Part shown: piece after piece, positions 6,921 through 14,612 of the stretch
Layout of the letters: each line of letters begins with the position of its first letter
Position numbering within the stretch: the first letter of the stretch is position 1
From: Deltaproteobacteria bacterium
Lineage (GTDB): Bacteria > Desulfobacterota > DSM-4660 > Desulfatiglandales > Desulfatiglandaceae
Reading direction: 5' to 3'
DNA: 22,151 nucleotides
Assembly (NCBI GenBank): GCA_018644785.1
Contig: JABGPV010000018.1
Span: forward strand, 1-22,151
The notes under the pieces: generated by a model
Databases searched by the model: none
What the model was told of the DNA's origin: nothing
Seen by the model: only the letters and a program-made list of their open reading frames with translations
Translations under genes and position numbers: made by a program

Positions 6921-8609
6921 ATGACAAGAAAGGCCTATATAGCGATCATTGTTGCGCTGGTAATTTTTTCAACCGTGATCTATTTTGAAAAAAAGAGTCC
7001 GGCCCAGACCGGACCCCCGGGAACCGAAACCCCAGGGATAAAAGGCCGCGTCATGTCCACATACGGGCCCCTGGAAAATGCGAGGGTCAGGGTCCCGGGG
7101 AGTGAACATTATGCGCTCACGGACAGACAGGGGATGTTTACGCTTCCTTCAGGCCCCCTGCCCGGGGAAAAATCGCGCATTACCGCAGGGAAGGCGGGCT
7201 GGTTTAACAATGTCCAGGTCCCTTCAGTTTATGGCCGGCCGATCGACATCTTTCTGAACCCGGTGTATCTCAACGATCAACCCGACTACCGGTTCATTTC
7301 CCCCGTGACCTGTGCCAAGTGTCATGGGGAGGTGACCCGTTACTGGGACCGGTCCAAAATGGCCCATACGTCCTCCAACCCCATGGTCCTGGATATGTTT
7401 TACGGAACGGATGCTCTCAATCGGCAGGGCGTTGCCCCCGGTTACCGGCTGGACAACCCGAAGAAAAATGGCGAGTGCGTTGCCTGTCACGCGCCCTCTT
7501 CGGCGGCGTCGGGTGGCGCGCCCCGGGATTTAAAAGCCGTACTGCAATCTCCCCTAACGGAATGGGACGGTATCAGCTGTGATTATTGCCACAAGGTGAG
7601 AAACGTGATTCCCGATGCCGAAAAGCCCAGCGGAAGGGCGGCAGTGCTGGAAAGGCAGTCTTCGAAAAGGGGTTCGTCCATACTGATCTTTGGCCCCTAC
7701 GACGATGTGGTGACGCCTCCCATGGCGGCTTCCTACAACCCCCTGTTCAGTGAGGCGAAGTTCTGTGCCACCTGTCACAGTCATTACCGAAAACTGGACG
7801 GAGAAAAGGGCTGGGACCCAAAAGGTGTCTATTCTGCTGACGAATGGGAAGGTCTCAAGATGAAGAATAACCGCTTTCTGCCCATTCAAACCACTTTCCA
7901 GGAATGGGAGCAGTGGCAGAAACAACTTCCTTTCGACGATCCCAATAAAGGGAAAAAATGCCAGGATTGCCACATGGGATGGCGAAAAGAGATGCTTCCC
8001 TACGACCACTATGTGGTGGACGGAATGGCCCGGCGCATGTGGGGAACCTACCGGTCTCCGCAGGATATCCGCCCCCACCATTTTGACGGAGGGACGCAGA
8101 CACAGCTTAAAACCGCTCTGGCCATGGAACTGGAAGGGGAGATCACCGGCAAAAACCTGGATTTGAACGTCTATATTACCAACACCAATGGCGGCCACTG
8201 GGTCCCCACGGGGGAGACCATGCGAAGCGTCATGCTGGTTCTCAATGTCTCTGATTCAAAGGGAAAGCCCCTCAAGATGATCAAGGGGGGGACGCTGCCC
8301 CGCTGGGCCGGTGAAGGGGCATTGGCGCAGGGTAATTATGCTGGGTTTCCGGGAGCGGTGTTCGCACGGATTCTGGAGGACAGGGAGGGCAACCTGCATG
8401 CCCCCTTCTGGCGTGCCACCGGGATTTATTCGGATACCCGGATCAGGCCGAAAAAAACGGTCGCTTTGAAGTTCCAATTCGCTCTCACAGACCCTGATGA
8501 CGAGCCCACGGCCGAGGCCGATCTCATTTACCGGCCGGTCATAAAACCCCTGGCCCTCAAGAAACGTTGGGTTGCGGAAGATATTCTGATTGCCAGGAAA
8601 GTCTGGTAG
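6921..8609 (+). CDS. Membrane-anchored pentaheme cytochrome c with N-terminal beta-sandwich domain
   Basis: A 562-residue multiheme cytochrome. An uncleaved-looking N-terminal segment (about 5-22) anchors or exports it. Residues about 38-112 resemble a carboxypeptidase regulatory-like beta-sandwich (GIKGRVMSTYGPLENARV, then YALTDRQGMFTLPSG). Five CXXCH heme sites follow: 131-135, 186-190, 220-224, 282-286 and 347-351. The distal histidines are not assigned. The layout resembles the cytochrome c554 superfamily. The last 190 residues carry no heme site and look beta-rich. I use ATG 6921 after a GGGGGTGG stretch; the frame is open to 6804, but that part overlaps the previous gene and is not signal-like. 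Function inferred: periplasmic electron carrier or reductase fed by the neighbouring copper and Fe-S proteins. Confidence 0.87.
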   Translation: MTRKAYIAIIVALVIFSTVIYFEKKSPAQTGPPGTETPGIKGRVMSTYGPLENARVRVPGSEHYALTDRQGMFTLPSGPLPGEKSRITAGKAGWFNNVQVPSVYGRPIDIFLNPVYLNDQPDYRFISPVTCAKCHGEVTRYWDRSKMAHTSSNPMVLDMFYGTDALNRQGVAPGYRLDNPKKNGECVACHAPSSAASGGAPRDLKAVLQSPLTEWDGISCDYCHKVRNVIPDAEKPSGRAAVLERQSSKRGSSILIFGPYDDVVTPPMAASYNPLFSEAKFCATCHSHYRKLDGEKGWDPKGVYSADEWEGLKMKNNRFLPIQTTFQEWEQWQKQLPFDDPNKGKKCQDCHMGWRKEMLPYDHYVVDGMARRMWGTYRSPQDIRPHHFDGGTQTQLKTALAMELEGEITGKNLDLNVYITNTNGGHWVPTGETMRSVMLVLNVSDSKGKPLKMIKGGTLPRWAGEGALAQGNYAGFPGAVFARILEDREGNLHAPFWRATGIYSDTRIRPKKTVALKFQFALTDPDDEPTAEADLIYRPVIKPLALKKRWVAEDILIARKVW

Positions 8610-8630
8610 AAAAAAGGAGAATAACGGGTT

Positions 8631-9293
8631 ATGGCCCATTTTTTTATGACAGTTTCAATGGCACTTATTTTGGTCCTCACCGTTCCGTTTCACGCGCTCG
8701 CCGGAGGCATCAAGGGAAAAGTAATGGTGAAAGGGTTGCGGTCCCCCGCCAATATTCTGGTCTTTGTGTCAAAGGCCCCGGTTTTTGAAGGGGATGTTTC
8801 CAAACTGAATTTTGTCATGGACCAGCGGAACCTCACCTTCATCCCCCATATTTTGCCGGTTCTTGCAGGAGCAACCGTCCAATTTCCCAACCATGACAAA
8901 GTGAGCCATAATGTATTTTCCCTGTCGAGGACCAAGAAATTCAACCTGGGCAGCTACGCGGCCGGAACGTCCAAAGACGTGGTATTTGATAAACCCGGTA
9001 TTGTGGAACTCCGTTGTGATGTTCATGCGGAAATGATCGCCTATATCATGGTGCTCAAAAACCCCCACTGGGCTGTGACCGATGATCAAGGGAACTTCCG
9101 GATTCCAGACAAAGCGTTTATTGCGAAACAGGGGTTGGCCGGTGTCGCCGGCCTCCCGGCGGGAAAATACGTGTTCAAGACGTGGCACGAAAAGTTGAAA
9201 TCCGTTAAGAAAACGGTGGAAGTGCCGGAAGAAGGAAACGTGACGGTTCAGTTGAATCTCAGGCGGGGGACACCCGGGGTCTTGTACAAATAG
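8631..9293 (+). CDS. Periplasmic type-1-copper cupredoxin
   Basis: A 220-residue exported protein with signal peptide 1-24 (cleavage after HALA). The family is plastocyanin-like and often labelled 'methylamine utilization protein'. The probable mononuclear copper ligands are His93 (VSHNVFS) and the loop C129-D-V-H132-A-E-M135. Residues around 143-165 (WAVTDDQGNFRIPD) form a second short beta motif like those in carboxypeptidase regulatory domains. The gene starts 21 bases after the cytochrome stop, behind AAAGGAG (8612-8618). Unlike its neighbours it has a single C and so no CuA site, making it a candidate soluble shuttle between the membrane complex and the pentaheme cytochrome. Confidence 0.83.
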   Translation: MAHFFMTVSMALILVLTVPFHALAGGIKGKVMVKGLRSPANILVFVSKAPVFEGDVSKLNFVMDQRNLTFIPHILPVLAGATVQFPNHDKVSHNVFSLSRTKKFNLGSYAAGTSKDVVFDKPGIVELRCDVHAEMIAYIMVLKNPHWAVTDDQGNFRIPDKAFIAKQGLAGVAGLPAGKYVFKTWHEKLKSVKKTVEVPEEGNVTVQLNLRRGTPGVLYK

Positions 9294-9321
9294 GGCCTGC
9301 GCGTGCTCAGCGTGAGAACGT

Positions 9322-11256
9322 ATGGAAAAGAGATTGAAAAATGCCGTCTTTCTCATCCTGGTCACCCTGGTGCTGGCCATCGTGGTTCCCGTAGCGATCC
9401 GATTTATTCCCCATGAGACCCGCACCCACCACATTTCCCTCAAAGCCAAAAAATATGGTTATTCCCCTTCGAGGATTGTGGTTAATAAGGGGGATACCAT
9501 TGTTCTGAAACCCACCTCCCTCGATGTCACCCACGGATTTTTACTGGACGGGTACCCGGTTGATCTGGTGATTAAACAACAGGGCCTCAATTTTTTGAAA
9601 TATACCTGGGAGGACGACGAGGGCGCCCTCCAGACCGACTGGGACAAGGTTTCCCAGGTGGAGTTTGTGGCCGACAAATCCGGAAAATTCACTTTTCGAT
9701 GCACCCAGACTTGCGGGGGCCTCCACCCTTTCATGACCGGGGAGCTGATTGTGGGGCCCAATACCGTCTATCACCTTTTTATGGCCCTTTCCATCTGGTT
9801 GACCATCAGCCTCCTGGGGTTGTTCAGGGTCACTTCAAAATCACTTTTTTCAGGCTTTAGGAAGCGGAACCTTCTGGAACGGTTTCCATGGTTTAAACGG
9901 ATCGTCAAACTCCGAAGTTTTCAGTTTCTGGTGACTTTCCCCAATCTCATTGTTTTTTACCTTTTTATCATCAGTGCCCTGTGGGGAAGTCCCGTGGGCA
10001 ACCACAACATCGCCATTATCTTTGTGTGGATTGCCTGGTGGTTCGCATTGAAGGCCATCCTGGTTCCTCTGGGGGGCAGGATATGGTGCATGGTCTGTCC
10101 GCTTCCCGCGCCGTCCGAATGGATCAGTCGAAAAAGTTTCACCGCCGTACGATACCTTCAAAAACCGTTTAGAGGTCTGCACCACCGGTTCACGGGCCTC
10201 CAGAAGGACTGGCCGAAACGGATCAGCAATATCTGGCTGCAGAATATTCTCTTCCTGGCCCTGATCTCCTTCGGAATCATCCTGATCACACGCCCGGTGG
10301 CCACCGCCATGATGTTTCTCCTGATTCTGGCTGCAACCCTTGTTCTGGGCCTGATTTTCCGGCGGCGGGTTTTCTGCCTGTATCTTTGCCCCGTGGGAGG
10401 GTTTTTGGGGACCTACTCCATGGCCTCCATAACCGAAATCCGCGCCATAGATCCGGAAGTCTGCAGGAAGCACAAAGAGAAACCCTGTTTAAAAGGCGGA
10501 CCCAATGGGTGGGCCTGCCCCTGGAAACAATACCCCGGAAAGATGAGCCGGAACAATTACTGCGGGCTTTGCACCGAGTGTATCAAGAGCTGCCCCAAGG
10601 ACAATATGGGACTTTTTTTGCGGCCTTTCGGTTCGGATCGAAACCTGAAGGGGTATGACGAAATGTTCAATGCGATTATTATGCTGGTTGTGGCCATCGC
10701 ATTCAGCGTCACCATGCTGGGGCCGTGGGGGTTTATCAAGGAAGCCGCCAATGTAACGGAGACCCGGCAGGTCGTTCCCTTCCTGACCTACCTGGCCGCC
10801 CTCTGGGGGCTGGCTCTCGTCGTCGTTCCGTCTCTTTTTGCAGCGTCCGCAAAAGGCGCCGGACTCCTTGTGGAGGAGGACGTCAACCAGCGGACCCTGA
10901 CCCTTCGCCTGGCTTACATCCTGATCCCCGTGGGGATCTTTTTCTGGATCGCATTCAGTCTGCCGCCGGTCATGATCAATTACAATTATATCCTTTCCGT
11001 GCTTTCCGACCCCCTCGGACTGGGGTGGGATATCTTCGGAACGGCCAACTATCCTTTTAACCCCCTCATCCCTGAATGGATCCCGGCCATCCAGGGAACC
11101 CTGCTGCTGGCGGGGCTTTATTTCGGCCTGAGCCGGGGGTACCTGGCCTTGGGTGAGTTGTTTTCAGACCCCCGTTCCCGGGCCCGGGCCATGATCTTTC
11201 CGTCTCTGTTTGCCCTTCTCATGGTCAATGTCCTGGGGAAACTGTATATGGGGTGA
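9322..11256 (+). CDS. CuA domain fused to NapH/NosR-type membrane polyferredoxin
   Basis: A 644-residue fusion. An N-terminal membrane helix (about 7-28) is followed by a periplasmic cupredoxin with CuA ligands His71 (VTHGF) and C127-T-Q-T-C131-G-G-L-H135-P-F-M138. From about 150 there are some ten membrane segments carrying the NapH/NosR signatures C256-M-V-C-P and C352-L-Y-L-C-P. A cytoplasmic-type Fe-S region follows, with C381, C389, C399 (GWACPW) and a classic [4Fe-4S] motif C414-GL-C-TE-C-IKS-C425-P. NapH and NosR proteins move electrons between the quinone pool or cytoplasm and periplasmic reductases. Here the copper acceptor is built into the same chain. It is the last operon gene. 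No nosZ, napA or catalytic partner is present. Confidence 0.87.
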   Translation: MEKRLKNAVFLILVTLVLAIVVPVAIRFIPHETRTHHISLKAKKYGYSPSRIVVNKGDTIVLKPTSLDVTHGFLLDGYPVDLVIKQQGLNFLKYTWEDDEGALQTDWDKVSQVEFVADKSGKFTFRCTQTCGGLHPFMTGELIVGPNTVYHLFMALSIWLTISLLGLFRVTSKSLFSGFRKRNLLERFPWFKRIVKLRSFQFLVTFPNLIVFYLFIISALWGSPVGNHNIAIIFVWIAWWFALKAILVPLGGRIWCMVCPLPAPSEWISRKSFTAVRYLQKPFRGLHHRFTGLQKDWPKRISNIWLQNILFLALISFGIILITRPVATAMMFLLILAATLVLGLIFRRRVFCLYLCPVGGFLGTYSMASITEIRAIDPEVCRKHKEKPCLKGGPNGWACPWKQYPGKMSRNNYCGLCTECIKSCPKDNMGLFLRPFGSDRNLKGYDEMFNAIIMLVVAIAFSVTMLGPWGFIKEAANVTETRQVVPFLTYLAALWGLALVVVPSLFAASAKGAGLLVEEDVNQRTLTLRLAYILIPVGIFFWIAFSLPPVMINYNYILSVLSDPLGLGWDIFGTANYPFNPLIPEWIPAIQGTLLLAGLYFGLSRGYLALGELFSDPRSRARAMIFPSLFALLMVNVLGKLYMG

Positions 11257-11383
11257 TAAGCCTGTGCATTTCACATTCTAGGTTGTGGGCGTAGCTCGCC
11301 TTAGAAAAACACTTGCTCGAATCCATATTTATCTCATATCATGGCCGCAGCCATTCAAAATCAATCCATGGAGCGGAATCCTC

Positions 11384-12259
11384 TTGAAAAGATACCGGGA
11401 TTTTAACACCTACCTCAGGGAACAGTTCGGCGAAAGGGTACAACGCATCTCATTGGATGCCGGACTTGGATGCCCCAATCGTGACGGAACCGTTTCCAGG
11501 GGCGGGTGCATCTTCTGCGATGCCCGGGGGTCCGGCACGGGGGCTTTTTCAGAGGATCGGAAATCCATCTCCCGGCAAATCGCAAAAGCAAAGGAATTCA
11601 TCCGCAAACGCTATAAAGCACAAAAATTCATTGCCTATTTTCAATCCTTCACCAACACCCACGCACCCGTTGCCCATCTGAAAGGGCTCTACGACGACGC
11701 CTTAAGGCATCCGGATATGGTCGGTCTTTCGGTGGGGACCCGGCCCGACTGCGTCAATGAAGAAATCCTTGAAATGATCCGTCTCTACCGAAAGGACTAT
11801 CTGGTCTGGATGGAATACGGTCTTCAGTCGGCCCATGATAAAACCCTTCACACCATCAACCGGGGTCATTCCGTCGAATGTTTTGAAAAGGCGGTTCGCA
11901 TGACCCATGATTTCGGGTTGAACGTATGCGCCCATGTGATTCTGGGGCTTCCCGGTGAGGATCGCCGGATGATGCTGGAAACGGCGGAATTTATCGCCGG
12001 CCTGCCCGTTTACGGGGTCAAAATCCATCTCCTTTACGTCATACGCGGAACCCCTCTGGCCGAACGTTACCAAAAAGGGGGGTTCCGTTGTCTGGAAAGG
12101 GATGAATACGCCAACCTGGTGGTGGACTTTCTGGAGCTTCTGCCCCCTGATATGATTATTCAACGGCTCACCGGGAGATCCCGGAAAATCCGATCTGTTG
12201 GCGCCGGAGTGGGCCATTCACAAAATGGAAAACCTGAAATGCATTCAGGATACACTTGA
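11384..12259 (+). CDS. yhcC: YhcC-type radical SAM protein (TIGR01212), 3' frameshift
   Basis: A radical SAM enzyme of the E. coli YhcC family. The cluster-binding cysteines are C30, C42 and C45 in LDAGLGCPNRDGT and GGCIFC; the longer first gap is typical of this family. Further family blocks are YFQSFTNTHAP, LSVGTRPDCV, WMEYGLQSAHD, HVILGLPGED and GVKIHLLYVIRGT. I chose TTG 11384 (GGAG upstream), which gives the family's usual MKRYxxFxxYLxExFGERVQ opening; the frame is open to GTG 11285. After RLTG (codon 12173) the frame loses homology. Skipping one base near 12176 restores the expected DPGKSDLLAPEWAIHKMENL and runs to a stop at 12312-12314. This is either a true frameshift or a sequencing error. 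The physiological role of YhcC is unresolved. Confidence 0.85.
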   Translation: MKRYRDFNTYLREQFGERVQRISLDAGLGCPNRDGTVSRGGCIFCDARGSGTGAFSEDRKSISRQIAKAKEFIRKRYKAQKFIAYFQSFTNTHAPVAHLKGLYDDALRHPDMVGLSVGTRPDCVNEEILEMIRLYRKDYLVWMEYGLQSAHDKTLHTINRGHSVECFEKAVRMTHDFGLNVCAHVILGLPGEDRRMMLETAEFIAGLPVYGVKIHLLYVIRGTPLAERYQKGGFRCLERDEYANLVVDFLELLPPDMIIQRLTGRSRKIRSVGAGVGHSQNGKPEMHSGYT

Positions 12260-12271
12260 AAGGAGAGAGAC

Positions 12272-12820
12272 ATGGCAGGGACGTCTTTACAAAAAATCTA
12301 CTGCGGGAACATGAAACTGGATGGCCTTTATATTCATATGGCTTCCACGGAAAAGGGGGCGCTTCGCATCGGTCTCAGTTTGCGTTCAAAACCGGATGCA
12401 AAGGGCTTTTTCAAAAAACTTTATCCAAATTCAGAACTGGTGGAGGACCATGATGCCAACCGACCCCTTCAACAGGCCATTGAAGCGGCCTTTTCCAATA
12501 AGGAACTTCAAGATGAGCTACGCCTGGACGCTGCCTGCACCCCGTTTCAATGGTCCGCCTTGAAAGCCATCGCCAGAATCCCTTTTGGGGAAACCAGGAC
12601 CTACAAAGAAGTGGCGGCCATGGCGGGAAGCCCTAAAGGGGCCCGGGCCGTGGGACAGGCCATGGGGAGAAATCCCCTGCCCCTGATCTTTCCGTGACAC
12701 CGCGTTGTTGCCGCCGGGGGTCTCGGCGGGTTCGGCAGCGGGTTGGATGTTAAACGTTATTTACTGGAACATGAAGGAAGAGACACCAGGATCGAGGCAG
12801 CAAAGAATGTCCCGGGGTAG
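12272..12820 (+). CDS. ogt: Selenocysteine-containing O6-alkylguanine-DNA alkyltransferase
   Basis: DNA repair protein that moves an alkyl group from O6-alkylguanine to its own active-site residue. Residues 1-75 form the divergent N-terminal domain. From 85 on is the conserved core: TPFQWSALKAIARIPFGETRTYKEVAAMAG, then GARAVGQAMGRNPLPLIFP. The active-site PCHRV block reads P-TGA-H-R-V, with TGA at 12695-12697 (codon 142). After it the same frame continues as VVAAGGLGGFGSGLDVKRYL LEHEG, the expected family C-terminus, ending at TAG 12818. A SECIS-like hairpin follows the TGA. I therefore read TGA as selenocysteine: 182 residues, Sec142. Without recoding the product would lack its active site and the rest of the domain. 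Ribosome site AAAGGAGAG. (Residue blocks longer than 20 are quoted only by their key parts in the findings.). Confidence 0.85.
12698..12740 (+). promoter_or_regulatory. Bacterial SECIS element downstream of in-frame TGA
   Basis: An inner stem CCGCC (12711-12715)/GGCGG (12725-12729) closes the 9-base loop GGGGGTCTC. An outer stem CGTTG (12703-12707)/CAGCG (12736-12740) extends it across an internal loop. The loop carries GGTCT, identical to the SelB-contacted apical loop of E. coli fdhF, and starts 21 bases after the TGA (18 in fdhF). Size, distance and loop fit a SelB-dependent SECIS. Confidence 0.8.
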
Positions 12821-12861
12821 GGGATAATGGGACCATAAACTAGAGCAGAAAAAAGGATGCT

Positions 12862-13803
12862 TCAGGAAATTTCTTCCAGCGCGCGTTCCAGGCTTTTGGG
12901 GTCCTGAACCGTAAACACGCTTATGGCATGATCGGGGGAAATGATCTTTTTGAGCAATCCGGCCAACACTTTCTTCGGACCCACCTCCACGAAAGTATCA
13001 ACGCCGTCATCCAGCATTTTTCGCATAATATCATACCACTTCACCGGGCTCACCAGCTGGTTGGCCATAATATCCTTGATACGCAGGGGATCCGTTTCAC
13101 CTTTGGCCGTGGCATTAAAAAGCATTTCCGACCGGGGGGGTGAAAAAGGGATATCTTCCATGAACGCCCTGAATTCATCCACACCACCCTGCATGAGTCC
13201 CGAATGCCAGGCGCCGCTGACCTTCAAGGGAATAGCCTTCCCATTTTTCTCTTTGGCCATTTTGACAGCCCTGGCCACCGGATCCTCTTGCCCCGTAATG
13301 ACGATCTGCTGGGCCGTATTGTGGTTGGCCACATCGAGGATCTCTCCATCCTTTGCTTCCGCCACAATTTCCAGGACCGTTTCCATATCCAACCCGATTA
13401 CCGCTGCCATGTGGCCGGGGTTGCTTAGCGCTTCCCGATGCATCAACGCACCCCTTTTATGCACCAGTCTGAGGGCATCCTTTTCACTGAGAATGCCCGC
13501 TGAGACCATGGAAGCACATTCTCCCACACTGTGGCCTGCCGAAACGCTTGCCTTGATGCCCGATTCATTTAAAACGGAAAGGCATGCCAGGCTGACGGCA
13601 GTAATGGCCGGCTGACAATTTTCCGTAAGGGTCAATTCCGGCATGGGACCTTCAAAGCAAAGTTTGCTGATGGGTTTTCCGCAAATCCGGTCCGTTTCCC
13701 TGAAAATATGCTCGACTCCGGGAAATGGGTCTACCAGCTCCCGGCCCATGCCCACGAACTGTGAACCCTGTCCCGGAAATAGAAACGCTATCTTATGGCC
13801 CAT
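12862..13803 (-). CDS. fabD: Malonyl-CoA:ACP transacylase
   Basis: Moves malonyl from CoA to acyl carrier protein to supply fatty-acid elongation (cytoplasm). At 313 residues it is full length. The start MGHKIAFLFPGQGSQFVGMG is the family opening. The nucleophile is Ser92 in AGHSVGEC, the malonyl-binding Arg is R117 (KRGALM), and the catalytic His is H200 in SGAWHS. The end TFVEVGPKKVLAGLLKKI is also conserved. It is converged upon by the alkyltransferase gene, 41 bases away, with no clear terminator between them. Other fab genes are not adjacent; upstream on the same strand lie a dispersed repeat and three small genes. Confidence 0.96.
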   Translation of the reverse strand: MGHKIAFLFPGQGSQFVGMGRELVDPFPGVEHIFRETDRICGKPISKLCFEGPMPELTLTENCQPAITAVSLACLSVLNESGIKASVSAGHSVGECASMVSAGILSEKDALRLVHKRGALMHREALSNPGHMAAVIGLDMETVLEIVAEAKDGEILDVANHNTAQQIVITGQEDPVARAVKMAKEKNGKAIPLKVSGAWHSGLMQGGVDEFRAFMEDIPFSPPRSEMLFNATAKGETDPLRIKDIMANQLVSPVKWYDIMRKMLDDGVDTFVEVGPKKVLAGLLKKIISPDHAISVFTVQDPKSLERALEEIS

Positions 13804-13854
13804 GAAAATCTCCTGTCATATCAAATAAAACGCGGAGAATCTTTTTCCGCGAGG

Positions 13855-13998
13855 CCTTTGAAAAATGTTCAGTTTTGTTCAAGATCAAGAAAGGCGAAAA
13901 TTTCAACCGCAGGAATATACCAAGATATTTCGAGGATTGACCCATTTTATTAAGAACGGGTGAGACTGACGCCGAGATTGGGCAAAAGGGGACGTTTT
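13855..13998. repeat. Probable dispersed intergenic repeat
   Basis: This non-coding block upstream of fabD holds AAATGTTCAGTTTTGTTCAAG at its left and ACGCCGAGATTGGGCAAAAG plus GGGACGTTTTTT at its right. I recognise this arrangement from memory as a dispersed intergenic repeat of Desulfobacteraceae genomes. There is only one copy in the window, so the sequence itself does not prove it. No gene was found in 13804-14027. Confidence 0.4.
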
Positions 13999-14027
13999 TT
14001 AAAGGTCTCCCCGCTGTGGAGGGTCTT

Positions 14028-14585
14028 TCAGTAGCGGGTCTCACTTTTGGGGTCTCCCACCTTTTTCCTGAACATCTCATCCTTTTCGACCTGATAGGCG
14101 GCAGAACCCGGTACCAGTTTCTGGTTGCGCGCCAGCTGCGCATCAATCTCCCGCTCCATTTCATCGAACTGTATGCTGCTCTGGCTGATGACCCTGTTGA
14201 TCACATGGTATACGTCCTCATCCATCCCATAGATTTCAATGACCGACGGATCATTGATGAGCACTTCCATAAGATACTGTGTCATATAAAGAGAGTAGGG
14301 GTTTGGACGGGGAACCAACTTGCGGATGGGCGAAATGAAATATGTGAAATCAAATTCCGAACTGTTCGCCGCTTTTTTAACGCCCTTCATCAGGGCGCTT
14401 GAAAATGCGGCGGTGTTGTCTGTTTCTATGATTTCTTCCTGCAGCAGCGTTTGCATCAGTTTTCCATGGATTTCATCCAGTTTATACTTGAAAAACCTTC
14501 CCTGCTGATAAGCAAGCTGTTTTTCCTGGCGCTCCAGCCGCTTGACCAATTTTTCGTGAACCCTGCCGCTATCCCTGGTATGCAT
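14028..14585 (-). CDS. Conserved hypothetical protein, helical
   Basis: A 185-residue soluble protein that I do not recognise. It starts at ATG 14585 behind GAAGG. Residues 8-50 (KLVKRLERQEKQLAYQQGRF and on) are strongly charged and could form a coiled coil. The middle (EFDFTYFISPIRKLVPRPNP) is the most distinctive part. The C-terminal third is acidic and then basic. It has no signal peptide, membrane segment or metal motif. It follows the FmdB-type gene on the same strand 28 bases downstream, so it is likely cotranscribed with it. The coding frame is supported by its length, its ribosome site and the tight spacing. Confidence 0.7.
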   Translation of the reverse strand: MHTRDSGRVHEKLVKRLERQEKQLAYQQGRFFKYKLDEIHGKLMQTLLQEEIIETDNTAAFSSALMKGVKKAANSSEFDFTYFISPIRKLVPRPNPYSLYMTQYLMEVLINDPSVIEIYGMDEDVYHVINRVISQSSIQFDEMEREIDAQLARNQKLVPGSAAYQVEKDEMFRKKVGDPKSETRY

Positions 14586-14612
14586 AGAAAACCTTCACCA
14601 TTTACATTGAAA

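Noticed and set aside
7554..8198. A 214-codon minus-strand ORF inside the cytochrome gene
   Set aside because: It is antisense to the heme-binding region. High GC content leaves long open antisense frames, and there is no ribosome site or domain signal.
8769..9449. A 226-codon minus-strand ORF across the cupredoxin gene
   Set aside because: It is antisense to the copper-binding protein and spans an operon junction. Its composition (His/Arg/Gly-rich) is typical of shadow frames.
5768..11256. A nitrous-oxide reductase (nos) operon
   Set aside because: CuA and NosR/NapH-like parts suggested it, but there is no NosZ propeller, NosD, NosF, NosY or NosL in the window.
12272..12697. A 141-residue truncated alkyltransferase pseudogene
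   Set aside because: The stop falls exactly at the active-site codon, the frame remains open with full family similarity to 12818, and a SECIS-like hairpin follows. Selenocysteine explains this better than a nonsense mutation.
12941..13615. A 224-codon plus-strand ORF opposite fabD
   Set aside because: It is antisense to an intact, fully conserved fabD.
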